Counted from the first letter of the stretch, positions 15,899-27,008 are shown. The stretch is 64,000 bases of DNA from Rhodococcus sp. IEGM 1409 (GCF_030056735.1 NZ_JASHKN010000002.1:496001-560000), one strand, 5' to 3'. Translations and numbers: made by a program. The notes: a model not told the origin generated them from the letters alone.

Positions 15899-17839
15899 GT
15901 GAGCGCACCAACAGCACGGCCTCAACCAACGCCGCGCAAGTCAGGGACACCGAGCCCGACAACCGCGGCTGCCGCAACCCAGACGGCCAACCGTCGCCAG
16001 CTCCCGCCTGAGCGGGTAACCGGCGCGCAGTCTGTGGTTCGAGCCCTCGAAGAGCTCGAGGTCGACACGGTATTCGGCATTCCCGGCGGTGCCGTGCTCC
16101 CGGTTTACGACCCACTCTTCGATTCGGTCAAGGTCCGCCACGTGCTCGTGCGCCACGAGCAAGGCGCAGGCCACGCTGCCACCGGTTACGCGCAGGCGAC
16201 CGGCAAGGTCGGCGTGTGCATGGCTACCTCGGGTCCCGGTGCGACCAACCTGGTCACGCCGCTGGCCGATGCGCAGATGGACTCCGTTCCGATCGTCGCG
16301 ATCACCGGACAGGTGGCGCGCTCGCTGATCGGTACCGACGGCTTCCAGGAAGCCGACATCTCAGGCATCACGATGCCGGTCACCAAGCACAACTTCCTGA
16401 TCACCGACGCGATCGACATCCCGCGCATCATGGCCGAGGCTTTCTACCTCGCATCCAGCGGTCGCCCCGGCGCTGTCCTGGTCGATATCCCGAAGGACAT
16501 CCTGCAGTCGCAGACCACGTTCTCGTGGCCGCCGGAGATGCGTCTGCCGGGATACCGCCCGGTCACCAAGCCGCACGGCAAGCAGGTTCGTGAAGCGGCA
16601 CGTCTGATCGCCGACGCCAAGTCGCCGGTTCTGTACGTCGGTGGCGGCGTCATCAAGTCCGACTCCTCGCCCGAACTGCTCGAGCTGGCCGAGCTGACCG
16701 GAATCCCCGTCGTCACCACACTGATGGCCCGCGGCGCGTTCCCGGACAGCCACGACCTCAACTGCGGTATGCCCGGTATGCACGGCACCGTTGCCGCGGT
16801 CGCCGCTCTGCAGCGCAGCGATCTTCTGATCACCCTCGGCGCGCGTTTCGACGACCGCGTCACCGGTCAGCTGGATTCCTTCGCGCCCGATGCCAAGGTC
16901 ATCCACGCCGACATCGATCCGGCCGAGATCGGCAAGAACCGCTACGCGGACGTCCCGATCGTGGGCGACTGCAAAGAGGTCATCACCGAGCTCATCGAGG
17001 CGATCCGTGCCGACATGGCCACGGGTACCACGTTCGACCTCACCGCGTGGTGGGCGTACCTGAACGACATCCGTCGTACCTACCCGCTGAGCTACGACCG
17101 CCCCACCGACGGTCAGCTGAGCCCGGAGTACGTCATCCAGACCGTCGGCAAGCTCGCCGGACCGGATGCCATCTACTGCGCCGGCGTCGGCCAGCACCAG
17201 ATGTGGGCCGCGCAGTTCGTCGGTTACGAGAAGCCGCGCACGTGGCTCAACTCGGGTGGGCTCGGCACCATGGGATACGCGGTGCCCGCTGCCATGGGGG
17301 CCAAGATGGGCATGCCCGACACCGAGGTGTGGGCGATCGACGGCGACGGCTGCTTCCAGATGACCAATCAGGAACTCGCCACCTGCGCACTCGAAGGTAT
17401 TCCGATCAAGGTTGCCCTCATCAACAACGGCAACCTCGGCATGGTGCGTCAGTGGCAGACGCTCTTCTACGAAGAGCGCTACTCCAACACCAACCTCGGA
17501 ACGCACGGCGCCATCCGCATCCCGGACTTCGTCAAGCTCGCGGAAGCATTGGGCTGCCACGGAATTCGTGTCGAGCGCGAAGAAGATGTCGAAGCTGCGA
17601 TCCGTGAGGCGCAGTCCATCAACGACAAGCCTGTCGTGATCGACTTCATCGTCACCGCCGACGCTCAGGTGTGGCCGATGGTCGCTGCCGGAACGAGCAA
17701 CGACGAAATCATGGCGGCCCGGGGCATCCGGCCGCTGTTCGACGACGACGAGGCAGTAGCCGAGCCCGCCGTCATCCACGAAGCCATGTCACGCGAGCAA
17801 GCTGGATCTGCCGCGGGCACAGGGGAGGATCAGAAGTGA
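15899..17839 (+). CDS. ilvB: Acetolactate synthase, catalytic subunit
   Basis: Condenses two pyruvates, or pyruvate with 2-oxobutyrate, in the first common step of valine/isoleucine synthesis. The 646-residue protein has an N-terminal Pro/Thr-rich lead of about 40 residues, the catalytic Glu in [15 protein letters not shown], a central FAD domain, and the thiamine-diphosphate site [16 protein letters not shown]...[13 protein letters not shown]. The GTG at 15899 has CAGAGG upstream and follows the attenuator; the upstream ATG at 15848 is within the terminator stem. The stop overlaps the ilvN start (GTGA), so the two subunits are translationally coupled. The tail after residue 620 is variable. 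Confidence 0.96.
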   Translation: MSAPTARPQPTPRKSGTPSPTTAAAATQTANRRQLPPERVTGAQSVVRALEELEVDTVFGIPGGAVLPVYDPLFDSVKVRHVLVRHEQGAGHAATGYAQATGKVGVCMATSGPGATNLVTPLADAQMDSVPIVAITGQVARSLIGTDGFQEADISGITMPVTKHNFLITDAIDIPRIMAEAFYLASSGRPGAVLVDIPKDILQSQTTFSWPPEMRLPGYRPVTKPHGKQVREAARLIADAKSPVLYVGGGVIKSDSSPELLELAELTGIPVVTTLMARGAFPDSHDLNCGMPGMHGTVAAVAALQRSDLLITLGARFDDRVTGQLDSFAPDAKVIHADIDPAEIGKNRYADVPIVGDCKEVITELIEAIRADMATGTTFDLTAWWAYLNDIRRTYPLSYDRPTDGQLSPEYVIQTVGKLAGPDAIYCAGVGQHQMWAAQFVGYEKPRTWLNSGGLGTMGYAVPAAMGAKMGMPDTEVWAIDGDGCFQMTNQELATCALEGIPIKVALINNGNLGMVRQWQTLFYEERYSNTNLGTHGAIRIPDFVKLAEALGCHGIRVEREEDVEAAIREAQSINDKPVVIDFIVTADAQVWPMVAAGTSNDEIMAARGIRPLFDDDEAVAEPAVIHEAMSREQAGSAAGTGEDQK

Positions 17840-18339
17840 GCACCAGTCACACCCTCAGTGTTCTCGTCGAGGACAAGCCAGGCGTGCTGGCTCGCATCTC
17901 CGCACTTTTCTCCCGCCGCGGATTCAACATCGAATCCCTTGCGGTGGGCGGAACCGAGATCCCCGAGATCTCACGTATGACCATCGTCGTCACGGTCGAC
18001 GAGTTCCCTCTCGAGCAGGTGACCAAGCAGCTCAACAAGCTGATCAACGTCATCAAGATCGTCGAGCAGGACGGTGAAGCATCCGTCGCTCGCGAGCTCG
18101 TGCTCATCAAGGTGCGCGCAGATGCAAGCGTGCGCACGCAGGTCATCGAAACGGTGAACCTGTTCCGCGCCAAGGTGATCGACGTCTCCCCGGAGTCCGT
18201 CACCATCGAGGCGACCGGTACTCGGTCCAAGCTGGATGCACTGCTGCGGATGCTTGATCCGTACGGTATCCGGGAGATCGTTCAGTCCGGGGTCGTGGCA
18301 GTCGGTCGAGGGCCGAAGTCGATCACGGCCACCCGCTAG
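17836..18339 (+). CDS. ilvN: Acetolactate synthase, regulatory subunit
   Basis: Small subunit of 167 residues that binds IlvB, raises its activity and gives feedback inhibition by branched-chain amino acids, mostly valine. The N-terminal ACT domain is evident ([20 protein letters not shown], with [13 protein letters not shown]), followed by the small-subunit C-terminal domain from about residue 85. GTG 17836 overlaps the ilvB TGA, with GGGGAGG upstream. ilvC follows after 41 bp. Confidence 0.96.
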   Translation: MSTSHTLSVLVEDKPGVLARISALFSRRGFNIESLAVGGTEIPEISRMTIVVTVDEFPLEQVTKQLNKLINVIKIVEQDGEASVARELVLIKVRADASVRTQVIETVNLFRAKVIDVSPESVTIEATGTRSKLDALLRMLDPYGIREIVQSGVVAVGRGPKSITATR

Positions 18340-18356
18340 TACTTTTAGACACGTAA

Positions 18357-19394
<1,038 letters not shown>

Positions 19395-19423
19395 TTCGCT
19401 GTTTCACGCTCCACGTTTCTGCT

Positions 19424-19486
19424 GGCCCGATGCCGCGCCGGTTCAATTGTCTTGAACCAGCGCGGCATTGGGCCGGAGTCGTTTTT
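19424..19486 (+). terminator. Terminator of ilvBNC
   Basis: Long inverted repeat of 23 bp with two G.U pairs (19424-19446 with 19452-19474), loop of 5, then TTTTT at 19482-19486 a few bases on. Confidence 0.85.
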
Positions 19487-19599
19487 CAGGCCGGTTGAGC
19501 CCGGATTCATATTGCATCGAGAATTTGCCCGCAAGAGTGTCCACTATGTGGTATTGCCTACCGCGTTGTGGATTCGAAGTCAGCGCGCACTAAACTATC

Positions 19600-19614
19600 G
19601 GTGGTTAAACCACC
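19600..19614. promoter_or_regulatory. Dyad upstream of serA
   Basis: GGTGGTT-A-AACCACC, a perfect 7-bp dyad, ends 30 bp before the serA start codon. It could be an operator or overlap the promoter; no known regulator is assigned. Confidence 0.4.
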
Positions 19615-19644
19615 TTCACACCCACCTAATCAGGGAGTTTGCAC

Positions 19645-21237
19645 GTGAGCCAGCCTGGCCGTCCCGTTGTTCTGATCGCCGACAAGCTCGCGCCGTCCAC
19701 AGTCGAGGCGCTGGGTGACGGTGTGGAGGTGCGATGGGTCGACGGACCCGATCGCCCGGCGCTGCTCGCCGCAGTGCCCGAGGCCGACGCGATCCTCGTT
19801 CGTTCCGCTACCACCGTCGACGCCGAGGTTCTGGCTGCCGGCACCAAGCTGAAGATCATCGGCCGCGCCGGTGTCGGCCTGGACAACGTCGAGATCCCCG
19901 CAGCCACCGAGCGCGGCGTGATGGTGGTCAACGCACCGACCTCCAACATTCACTCCGCTGCCGAGCACGCTGTCGCGCTCCTCATGTCGACTGCTCGCCA
20001 GATTCCCGCAGCAGACAAGACTCTGCGTGAGAACACCTGGAAGCGAAGCAAGTTCAACGGTGTCGAGATCCTCGGCAAGACCGTCGGTGTCGTCGGACTC
20101 GGCCGCATCGGCCAGCTCTTCGCGCAGCGTCTCGCTGCGTTCGAGACCACGATCATCGCGTACGACCCCTACCTGCCCGCCGCGCGCGCAGCGCAGCTCG
20201 GCATCGAACTGGTCACCATCGACGAGCTCGTGGAGCGCGCCGACTTCATCTCCGTGCACCTGCCCAAGACCAAGGAAACGGCCGGCCTGATCAACGCCGA
20301 GCGTCTCGCCAAGGCCAAGGACGGCGTCATCATCGTCAACGCCGCCCGCGGTGGTCTGATCGACGAAGATGCGCTCTACGACGCACTGGTCTCCGGCAAG
20401 GTTCGCGGCGCCGGTCTCGACGTGTTCAGCACCGAGCCGTGCACCGATTCCAAGCTCTTCGGTCTCGACAACGTCGTCGTCACCCCGCACCTCGGTGCAT
20501 CGACGTCCGAGGCTCAGGACCGCGCAGGCATCGACGTGGCGAAAAGCGTTCTCCTCGCTCTGGCAGGCGAATTCGTTCCCGAGGCCGTCAACGTCTCCGG
20601 TGGCCCCGTCGGCGAAGAAGTTGCTCCGTGGCTCGAGCTCGTCCGCAAGCTCGGTCTCCTCGCTGCGACGCTGTCGCCCGAGGCAGTTCAGACCTTGCAG
20701 GTTGTCGCCACCGGCGAGCTGTCGGCTGAAACTGTCGACATCCTCGGCCTGGCTGCGCTGCGCGGCGTGTTCTCCGCCAGTAGCGACGAGGCTGTCACGT
20801 TCGTCAACGCTCCGGCACTTGCCGAGCAGCGCGGCGTGACCGTGTCGGTCGAGAAGCACTCCGAGGCTCTTGCTCACCGCAGTGCGGTCGAGGTTCGTGC
20901 GGTTGCCGCCGACGGCACGGTCACGTCGGTCACGGGCGCACTCACCGGCCTGCAGCAGGTCGAGAAGATCGTCAACATCAACGGACGCAGCTTCGACCTG
21001 CGCGCCGAGGGGCACAACATCGTCGTTCACTACAGCGATCGTCCGGGCGTTCTCGGTGTGCTCGGCACGGTTCTCGGTAACGCGGGCGTCGATATTCTCG
21101 CGGCAGCGTTGAGCCAGGACGCCGAAGGCGAAGGCGCAACGGTCATCCTGCGCGTCGACCGCGTCGTCGGTGACACCGAGGTCGAGGCAATCGTCTCGCA
21201 GCTCGACGCTCGCGTCGCCCAGGTCGACCTTTCCTGA
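19645..21237 (+). CDS. serA: D-3-phosphoglycerate dehydrogenase, long form
   Basis: Oxidises 3-phosphoglycerate with NAD+, the first step of phosphorylated serine synthesis. The 530-residue length marks the long type I enzyme: catalytic domains to about 310 ([12 protein letters not shown] motif [10 protein letters not shown], Arg in [10 protein letters not shown], His in [10 protein letters not shown]), then an intervening ASB-type domain, then a C-terminal ACT domain ([20 protein letters not shown]) which in this family binds serine for feedback inhibition. GTG 19645 is preferred over TTG 19639 because AGGGAG is then 7 nt away. A stable hairpin separates it from leuB. Confidence 0.95.
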   Translation: MSQPGRPVVLIADKLAPSTVEALGDGVEVRWVDGPDRPALLAAVPEADAILVRSATTVDAEVLAAGTKLKIIGRAGVGLDNVEIPAATERGVMVVNAPTSNIHSAAEHAVALLMSTARQIPAADKTLRENTWKRSKFNGVEILGKTVGVVGLGRIGQLFAQRLAAFETTIIAYDPYLPAARAAQLGIELVTIDELVERADFISVHLPKTKETAGLINAERLAKAKDGVIIVNAARGGLIDEDALYDALVSGKVRGAGLDVFSTEPCTDSKLFGLDNVVVTPHLGASTSEAQDRAGIDVAKSVLLALAGEFVPEAVNVSGGPVGEEVAPWLELVRKLGLLAATLSPEAVQTLQVVATGELSAETVDILGLAALRGVFSASSDEAVTFVNAPALAEQRGVTVSVEKHSEALAHRSAVEVRAVAADGTVTSVTGALTGLQQVEKIVNINGRSFDLRAEGHNIVVHYSDRPGVLGVLGTVLGNAGVDILAAALSQDAEGEGATVILRVDRVVGDTEVEAIVSQLDARVAQVDLS

Positions 21238-21247
21238 TGTGTTTTTG

Positions 21248-21291
21248 CTGTGCGCCTTTATTAACCGTCGGCGGTTAACAAAGGCGCACAG
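21248..21291. terminator. Hairpin between serA and leuB
   Basis: Nearly perfect inverted repeat: 21248-21259 with 21280-21291 and 21261-21267 with 21272-21278. No T run follows on either strand, so termination may be partial. Its outer arm GTGCGCCTTT recurs in the hairpin after ftsY. Confidence 0.6.
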
Positions 21292-21312
21292 TTCTACTGA
21301 GATGAGGACTCC

Positions 21313-22326
21313 ATGAAGCTTGCGGTCATTCCGGGTGACGGAATCGGCGTCGAGGTCACTGCCGAAGCGCTCAAGGTGCTCGGCAAGTTGGTTCCGGATC
21401 TGGAAACCACCGAATACGATCTCGGTGCCCGTCGCTACAACGCCACCGGCGAGTTGCTTCCGGCCGGCGAGCTGGACCAGATTCGTCAGCACGACGCAAT
21501 CCTGTTGGGCGCCATCGGTGATCCGCGTATCGTCGCACCCGGCATCCTCGAGCGTGGTCTGCTGCTGAACATGCGTTTCCAGCTCGATCATCACGTGAAT
21601 CTTCGCCCCGCACAGCTGTATCCGGGTGCGTTGTCGCCGTTGGCGGCTCAGCCGGAGATCGATTTCGTCGTGGTTCGTGAAGGAACCGAGGGTCCGTACA
21701 CTGGAAACGGTGGAGCGATCCGCGTCGGTACCGATCACGAGATCGCGACCGAGGTGTCGATCAACACCTGGTTCGGCGCCGAGCGCGTGGTGCGTTACGC
21801 ATTTGCATTGGCGCAGACCCGGTCCAAGCACCTCACGTTGATTCACAAGACCAACGTGCTCTCCAACGCGGGCGCAATCTGGACGCGTGCAATCGAGACC
21901 GTCGGCGCCGAGTTCCCGGACGTCGAAACCGCGTATTGCCACATCGACGCGGCCACGATCTACATGGTCACCGACCCGTCGCGCTTCGACGTGATTGTCA
22001 CGGACAACCTCTTCGGTGACATCATCACCGACCTCGCCGGCGCGGTGACCGGTGGAATCGGTTTGGCCGCAAGCGGAAACATCGACGCGTCGGGTACCAA
22101 CCCGTCGATGTTCGAGCCGGTGCACGGTAGTGCTCCCGATATTGCAGGTAAGGGGATCGCCGACCCCACTGCCGCGATCCTTTCCGCTGCACTGCTCCTT
22201 CGTCACCTCGGTCGTGAAGACGACGCCGCTCGGGTCGAGGCTGTAGTTGCCGCGGACCTGGCGACGCGGGGCGAAGGCCCCATCTCCACGACGGAGATCG
22301 GCGACCGGATCACCGCAGCACTGTAA
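21313..22326 (+). CDS. leuB: 3-isopropylmalate dehydrogenase
   Basis: NAD+-dependent oxidative decarboxylase making 2-oxoisocaproate in leucine synthesis. The 337-residue protein has GDGIGVEVT near residue 9, [24 protein letters not shown] segments carrying substrate-binding Arg/Lys, the metal-binding [12 protein letters not shown] near residue 235, and the NAD-binding [17 protein letters not shown]. It is of the short actinobacterial type. It is separated from leuCD by about 6 kb, as in mycobacteria. The ATG is preceded by GATGAGG. Confidence 0.96.
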   Translation: MKLAVIPGDGIGVEVTAEALKVLGKLVPDLETTEYDLGARRYNATGELLPAGELDQIRQHDAILLGAIGDPRIVAPGILERGLLLNMRFQLDHHVNLRPAQLYPGALSPLAAQPEIDFVVVREGTEGPYTGNGGAIRVGTDHEIATEVSINTWFGAERVVRYAFALAQTRSKHLTLIHKTNVLSNAGAIWTRAIETVGAEFPDVETAYCHIDAATIYMVTDPSRFDVIVTDNLFGDIITDLAGAVTGGIGLAASGNIDASGTNPSMFEPVHGSAPDIAGKGIADPTAAILSAALLLRHLGREDDAARVEAVVAADLATRGEGPISTTEIGDRITAAL

Positions 22327-22343
22327 GGATTCTTCTCACGAGA

Positions 22344-22379
22344 CTGACGCGCGTAAGCCTTTCGGCTTGCGCGCGTCAG
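22344..22379 (+). terminator. Hairpin after leuB
   Basis: Perfect 16-bp stem (22344-22359 with 22364-22379) and a TTTC loop; only a short T stretch follows (GCGTTT). Confidence 0.75.
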
Positions 22380-22410
22380 GCGTTTCCGGCACCCGGATAG
22401 ACTTGTGTTC

Positions 22411-23184
22411 ATGCGTCTTGGTCGAATTGCCAGTCCCGATGGTGTTGCGTTCGTCAGTATCGAAGGTGAAGAGGATGCCCTCGTCGCCAAGGAGATCGCG
22501 GAGCACCCGTTCGGGAATCCCACATTTACCGGCCGAAGTTGGCCGCTCGCCGATGTTCGCCTTCTCGCTCCGATTCTGGCCAGCAAGGTGATCTGCATCG
22601 GTAAGAACTACGCCGACCACATTGCCGAGATGGGCGGCGAAGCTCCCGCGGATCCCGTGATCTTCCTCAAGCCCAATACGTCCATCGTCGGTCCGGGTGC
22701 CCCGATCGTCTTGCCTCCCACCTCCAACGAGGTGCACTTCGAGGGTGAACTCGCGATAGTCATCGGTCAACCCTGCAAGGACGTTCCCGCGGCGAAGGCG
22801 TTGAGCGTGGTCCTCGGCTACACGATCGCCAACGACGTGTCGGCGCGAGATCATCAGCGTCACGACGGGCAGTGGACGCGCGCGAAGGGGCACGACACCT
22901 TCTGCCCACTCGGTCCCTGGATCGAAACCAGCCTGGACGCGTCCGACGTCGACATCAAGACCGAGGTCAACGGTCAGGTCAAGCAGGACAGCAGCACGGC
23001 TTTCCTCCTCCACGACATTCCGAAGATCATCGAGTGGATCTCGGCGGTGATGACCCTCCTGCCCGGCGACGTCATCCTCACCGGCACACCCGCCGGAGTA
23101 GGCCCGATCGTCGACGGCGATTCCGTGTCGGTCACGGTCTCGGGGATCGGAACGCTCACGAACCCGGTGACCGCCAAGAGTTGA
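22411..23184 (+). CDS. Fumarylacetoacetate hydrolase-family protein
   Basis: 257-residue protein of the FAH superfamily, whose members cleave C-C bonds in, or isomerise or decarboxylate, beta-diketone or oxo-acid substrates with a divalent metal. The core motifs are KVICIGKNYADHIAEMG, PVIFLKPNT, the metal-binding HFEGELAIVIG (near residue 113), YTIANDVSARDHQ, and LTGTPAGVGP. The substrate is unknown; it is the orthologue of Rv2993c, which likewise lies near gltX. TAGACT is 7 nt before the ATG with no Shine-Dalgarno, suggesting a leaderless mRNA. Confidence 0.88.
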   Translation: MRLGRIASPDGVAFVSIEGEEDALVAKEIAEHPFGNPTFTGRSWPLADVRLLAPILASKVICIGKNYADHIAEMGGEAPADPVIFLKPNTSIVGPGAPIVLPPTSNEVHFEGELAIVIGQPCKDVPAAKALSVVLGYTIANDVSARDHQRHDGQWTRAKGHDTFCPLGPWIETSLDASDVDIKTEVNGQVKQDSSTAFLLHDIPKIIEWISAVMTLLPGDVILTGTPAGVGPIVDGDSVSVTVSGIGTLTNPVTAKS

Positions 23185-23216
23185 TCTAACCCAGTTCGTT
23201 CAGTCACACGACGACG

Positions 23217-23250
23217 GAGGCCCCATCCTTACCGGATGGGGCTTCTTTCG
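23217..23250 (+). terminator. Terminator after FAH-family gene
   Basis: Stem 23217-23228 with 23234-23245 (GCCCCATCC core), loop of 5, then TTTCG. Confidence 0.8.
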
Positions 23251-23564
23251 TGCTGTGAGTTGTCCATCAAGTAAAGTTGCACGATGGTAACTATCAGTCG
23301 GGGATTGGTCTGAATCGCCGTTCAACTATGTCGATCGCGCCCTGGGGCTGACCTGCAGGTTTCATGAGTCAAGCGAAGCTTCGTATGACCTGTCCTGGCA
23401 TTATGGGCGATATCCCGGATTTGAAGAGTTTGCTGCGAGGGTTTGCTGCCGCGGCCGATATCAGACCAAAATCCCTGAAATGTAACGCTGAGCAGTAGGG
23501 TGGTCGATAACTGGATAGAAGCCGATGGGGTAATCGAGTGGATTGCATAGAAACGTGGTGACAG
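23251..23564 (+). promoter_or_regulatory. Upstream region of alkB
   Basis: About 310 bp with no full gene. It should hold the alkB promoter, but no firm -35/-10 pair or operator was found. A TAAAGT box at 23272-23277 lies 6 nt before a nine-codon frame (23284-23313, ATG to TGA), a possible leaderless mini-ORF. The rest is moderately AT-rich without inverted repeats of note. Confidence 0.4.
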
Positions 23565-24725
23565 ATGACGACTTTCGCGGAAGCCTCCCGGACGGCGGCT
23601 GGGGACGCGCGGAACGGGCAGCGGCCGGTGTGGCGGGACAAGAAGCGCTACCTGTGGCCGTTGGGTTTGCTGGTGCCTCTCAGTCCCTTTGCTGCTTGGT
23701 TCCTGGTCGACAAATTCAGCCTCGGGCTCTTCTGGGCTATCGGGGCGTGGCTGATCGTCATCGTCATTCCTCTGATTGATCTCCTGGCAGGCGAAGACGG
23801 GAACAGCCCGCCGGATGAAGCGATCCCACATTTGCAGGAAGACCGCTTCTACCGCTGGTGTACATATCTGTTCCTGCCCCTTCAATACGTCGGTCTTGTG
23901 TTCGTCGCGTGGTGCTGGGTGAACGCGCCGATGGCTGCGGGGGAGAAGTTCGCTCTCGCGATGACCGCCGGCGTTGTTGCCGGTGTGGGGATCAACGCGG
24001 CACATGAACTGGGGCACAAGAGTGAGAAGCTCGAGAAGTGGCTCGCGAAAGTAGCGCTGGCGCAGTCCTTCTACGGTCATTTCTACGTCGAACACAACCA
24101 TGGCCACCACGTCCGCGTCGCGACGCCGGAAGATCCGGCCAGTTCGCGCTACAAGGAGAATTTCTGGTTCTTCTTGCCTCGCAGTGTCATCGGCGGTCTG
24201 CGCTCGGGATGGCGGATCGAAAGCGCTCGACTGAAGCGTCAAGGCCGGCGGACCTGGAGCTGTCGGAACAACATCCTGAACGCGTGGGCGATGAGCGTTG
24301 TTCTGTTCGGCGGCCTGATCGCGGTGTTCGGGTGGGAAATCGCACCGTGGCTGGCCGTTCAGGCGATTGCCGGATTCACGTTCCTCGAGACCGCCAACTA
24401 TCTCGAGCATTACGGACTGCTTCGCGCAAAGAGGTCTGACGGCTCGTACGTTCGCTGCTCACCAGAGGACAGCTGGAACAGTGACCACGTGGTCAGCAAC
24501 CTCTTCCTCTATCAGCTTCAACGCCACAGCGACCATCACGCGAATCCGCGTCTGCGGTACCAGAGCCTGCGCAGTGCGGCCGAAGCGCCGCAACTTCCTG
24601 CGGGTTACGCGGTCATGATCGTGTGCGCGTGGGTGCCACCGCTGTGGCGAAAGGTCATGGACAAGCGACTACTCGCCTACTACGACGGTGACACGACGAG
24701 AATCAACGCCCTACCGGGTAGGTGA
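23565..24725 (+). CDS. alkB: Alkane 1-monooxygenase (stand-alone AlkB)
   Basis: Membrane di-iron hydroxylase that oxidises the terminal carbon of n-alkanes with O2 and electrons from rubredoxin. The 386-residue protein has all histidine boxes: HELGHK (147-152), EHNHGHHV (176-183), NYLEHYG (278-284) and LQRHSDHHAN (318-327), set among six or so membrane helices. No rubredoxin or rubredoxin reductase gene lies nearby, unlike alkB1/alkB2 clusters of R. erythropolis, so it resembles the solitary alkB3/alkB4 type and must borrow electron carriers encoded elsewhere. It is placed between two conserved housekeeping genes. The Shine-Dalgarno is weak; ATG 23565 fits family N-termini. Confidence 0.93.
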   Translation: MTTFAEASRTAAGDARNGQRPVWRDKKRYLWPLGLLVPLSPFAAWFLVDKFSLGLFWAIGAWLIVIVIPLIDLLAGEDGNSPPDEAIPHLQEDRFYRWCTYLFLPLQYVGLVFVAWCWVNAPMAAGEKFALAMTAGVVAGVGINAAHELGHKSEKLEKWLAKVALAQSFYGHFYVEHNHGHHVRVATPEDPASSRYKENFWFFLPRSVIGGLRSGWRIESARLKRQGRRTWSCRNNILNAWAMSVVLFGGLIAVFGWEIAPWLAVQAIAGFTFLETANYLEHYGLLRAKRSDGSYVRCSPEDSWNSDHVVSNLFLYQLQRHSDHHANPRLRYQSLRSAAEAPQLPAGYAVMIVCAWVPPLWRKVMDKRLLAYYDGDTTRINALPGR

Positions 24726-24798
24726 TCGGGGGGATGGAGGAAGCGCTACCGGACTAACCTGTAGTACGACCATCCTCCATCGCCGAGCCAAGTGAGCC

Positions 24799-26274
24799 AT
24801 GACCAACAGCGAAGTACGCGTCCGTTTCTGTCCGTCACCCACCGGAACCCCGCACGTAGGTTTGGTGCGCACAGCCTTGTTCAACTGGGCATTCGCACGA
24901 CACCACGGCGGCACGTTCGTGTTCCGTATCGAAGACACCGATGCGCAGCGCGACAGTGAAGAGTCCTACCAGGCCATCCTCGACGCCCTCCGCTGGTTGG
25001 GGCTCAACTGGGACGAGGGCCCGGAGGTCGGTGGGCCGCACGCGCCGTATCGCCAGTCCGAGCGTCGTGACCTGCATCTCGATGTCGTAGCCAAGCTGCT
25101 TGCCGCGGGTGAGGCCTACGAGTCGTACTCGACCAACGAAGAAGTGGAAGCGCGGCACAAGGCTGCCGGCCGCGATCCGAAGCTCGGATACGACAATTTC
25201 GATCGCGACCTCAGCGACGAGCAGCGCGCTGCCTACATTGCCGAGGGTCGCAAGCCCGTCGTCCGACTCCGGATGCCCGATCACGACCTGACGTGGAACG
25301 ACCTGGTTCGCGGCGAGACCACGTTCAAAGCAGGCACCGTTCCGGACTTCGCGTTGACTCGCGGCAACGGTATTCCGCTGTACACGCTGGTCAACCCGGT
25401 CGACGACGCGTTGATGAAGATCACCCACGTACTGCGCGGCGAGGATCTGTTGTCCTCGACTCCGCGTCAGCTCGCGTTGTACGAGGCATTGATCCGCATC
25501 GGTGTTGCCGATTTCACACCGTCGTTCGGACACTTGCCTTTCGTGATGGGTCAGGGCAACAAGAAGCTTTCCAAGCGCGATCCCGAGTCCAATCTCTTCA
25601 TTCACCGTGATCGGGGCTTCATTCCCGAGGGACTGCTGAATTACCTGGCTCTGCTCGGGTGGAGCATCGCTGACGATCACGACGTGTTCTCTCTCGACGA
25701 GATGGTGGCGGCCTTCGACGTCTCCAAGGTCAACTCCAATCCCGCGCGCTTCGACCAGAAGAAGGCCGACGCGATCAACGCCGAGCACATTCGCTTACTC
25801 GAGCCGGCCGACTTTGCGGCCCGCCTGAAGTCGTTCCTGGTGGGGCACGGCCACATCGGCGCCGACGTCGACGAAGCGACGTTCATTGTTGCTGCGGACC
25901 TCGTGCAGACGCGCATCGTCGTTCTGTCCGACGCGTGGGATCTGCTGAAGTTCCTGTTCGTCGACGAGGCGTCGTTTGCCCTCGATCCGGCTGCAGCGGC
26001 CAAGAACCTGAAGGAAGATGCGGGACCGGTTCTGGACGCATCGCTTGCTGCGCTCGACGGTGTCTCGGAGTGGACTGCGGCAAGCATCGAGGAAGCTCTC
26101 AAGAAAGCTCTCATCGAGGATCTGGAGCTCAAGCCGCGTAAGGCCTTCGCCCCGGTGCGAGTGGCAGTCACGGGCTCTCACATCAGCCCTCCGCTCTACG
26201 AGTCGATGGAATTGCTCGGTCGCGACGTCTCTCTCGCGCGGTTGCGAGCAGGTAGGGCAGCCGTAACCGCCTAG
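24799..26274 (+). CDS. gltX: Glutamyl-tRNA synthetase
   Basis: Class I synthetase of 491 residues charging tRNA-Glu and, where GlnRS is missing, also tRNA-Gln. The HIGH-type motif is [10 protein letters not shown] (residues 12-21) and the KMSKS-type motif is KLSKR (256-260). The C-terminal third is the helical anticodon-binding domain. In actinobacteria the enzyme is normally non-discriminating and its Glu-tRNA(Gln) product is amidated by GatCAB; gatB is at the left of this window, and genes for both tRNAs follow immediately. Confidence 0.96.
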   Translation: MTNSEVRVRFCPSPTGTPHVGLVRTALFNWAFARHHGGTFVFRIEDTDAQRDSEESYQAILDALRWLGLNWDEGPEVGGPHAPYRQSERRDLHLDVVAKLLAAGEAYESYSTNEEVEARHKAAGRDPKLGYDNFDRDLSDEQRAAYIAEGRKPVVRLRMPDHDLTWNDLVRGETTFKAGTVPDFALTRGNGIPLYTLVNPVDDALMKITHVLRGEDLLSSTPRQLALYEALIRIGVADFTPSFGHLPFVMGQGNKKLSKRDPESNLFIHRDRGFIPEGLLNYLALLGWSIADDHDVFSLDEMVAAFDVSKVNSNPARFDQKKADAINAEHIRLLEPADFAARLKSFLVGHGHIGADVDEATFIVAADLVQTRIVVLSDAWDLLKFLFVDEASFALDPAAAAKNLKEDAGPVLDASLAALDGVSEWTAASIEEALKKALIEDLELKPRKAFAPVRVAVTGSHISPPLYESMELLGRDVSLARLRAGRAAVTA

Positions 26275-26430
26275 ATCGGGCAGTCTTCCGGTCGAAAATG
26301 AAGCAAAAACCTCCCGTGACCATACGATTTGGTATTTGGGGCAGGGGTACTGGTAATCTTCTTTTCGGCCGGAGACGAGCCGCCGAGCACAACAGCGAAG
26401 CGGATCGGGCAAGGCTGGAAAGCAAGACCT

Positions 26431-26502
26431 TGGGGTATGGTGTAATTGGCAACACAGCGGTTTCTGGTACCGCCATTCTAGGTTCGAGTCCTGGTACCCC
26501 AG
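26431..26502 (+). tRNA. tRNA-Gln (CUG)
   Basis: 72-nt cloverleaf: 7-bp acceptor stem TGGGGTA/TACCCCA, anticodon stem GCGGT/ACCGC with loop TTCTGGT giving anticodon CUG, T arm with GGTTCGAGTCC, discriminator G. The 3' CCA is not encoded. The U1-A72 first pair fits tRNA-Gln. Confidence 0.95.
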
Positions 26503-26598
26503 CGGAAATCCGGTCGATTTTGTGGCCGGACTCAGACAAGCTAAGCTTGCTGAGCATCCAACAGCAAGACTGAAATACCACGTTTAAAAGCGTGTCCT

Positions 26599-26671
26599 GG
26601 CCCCGTCGTCTAGCGGCCTAGGACGCCGCCCTCTCAAGGCGGTAGCGCGGGTTCGAATCCCGTCGGGGCTA
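26599..26671 (+). tRNA. tRNA-Glu (CUC)
   Basis: 73-nt cloverleaf: acceptor stem GGCCCCG/CGGGGCT with a G.U first pair, D arm GTCTAGCGGCCTAGGAC, anticodon loop CTCTCAA giving CUC, T arm GGTTCGAATCC, discriminator A, no encoded CCA. It is 96 bp after tRNA-Gln. Confidence 0.95.
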
Positions 26672-26678
26672 CAAAGGA

Positions 26679-26710
26679 AAGACCTTCCGATCATCGATCG
26701 GAGGGTCTTT
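26679..26710 (+). terminator. Terminator after tRNA-Glu
   Basis: 14-bp stem with one G.U (26679-26692 with 26696-26709), loop of 3, then TTTT. Confidence 0.88.
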
Positions 26711-26749
26711 TCGTATATTCAGGAAACCTTGCCTTGGTCGCGAAAAGCA

Positions 26750-26781
26750 ATCACCCCCAATCGAATTCGACTGGGGGTGAT
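26750..26781 (-). terminator. Terminator of the DUF5302 gene
   Basis: Stem 26750-26763 with 26768-26781, one A.C mismatch, AATT loop; on the minus strand a TTTT run follows. It lies 30 bp after the stop of the minus-strand gene. Confidence 0.8.
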
Positions 26782-26810
26782 CGTTATCTCACTCTGTTGT
26801 CCGCTGAAAG

Positions 26811-27008
26811 CTATCCGCTCTTACGGCGGAACTCTCGCTTGTGATCGGCAGGGCCATGCGTGTTGTGGACCTTGGACTGTCCGTCGCGATGGTCGGTCGA
26901 TTTTGCGTTCTGATGATTCTTCCGTTCGAGGGCCTCACGGAACTTTCGTTTGGTCTCCTCCGATTGGGATTCGGGTTCCGACGGGGTATTGCTGTCGAGA
27001 TCGCTCAT
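26811..27008 (-). CDS. DUF5302-family small protein
   Basis: 65-residue, very hydrophilic protein: an acidic Ser/Glu-rich first third, then EETKRKFREALERK, then a His/Lys-rich tail ending HKREFRRKSG. This layout matches the actinobacterial DUF5302 family; no function is known. The ATG at 27008 has AAGGAG 8 nt upstream, stronger evidence than for the longer open frame that contains it. It follows the PPOX gene on the same strand after 74 bp. Confidence 0.8.
   Translation of the reverse strand: MSDLDSNTPSEPESQSEETKRKFREALERKNHQNAKSTDHRDGQSKVHNTHGPADHKREFRRKSG

Noticed and set aside
19630-22206. 858-codon open frame on the minus strand across serA and leuB
   Set aside because: Mirror of two well-supported genes in high-GC DNA; composition rich in Arg, Asp and Val with no domain.
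26503-26598. Extra tRNA or small RNA between tRNA-Gln and tRNA-Glu
   Set aside because: No cloverleaf or strong conserved stem; only a weak AAGCTT-centred hairpin.
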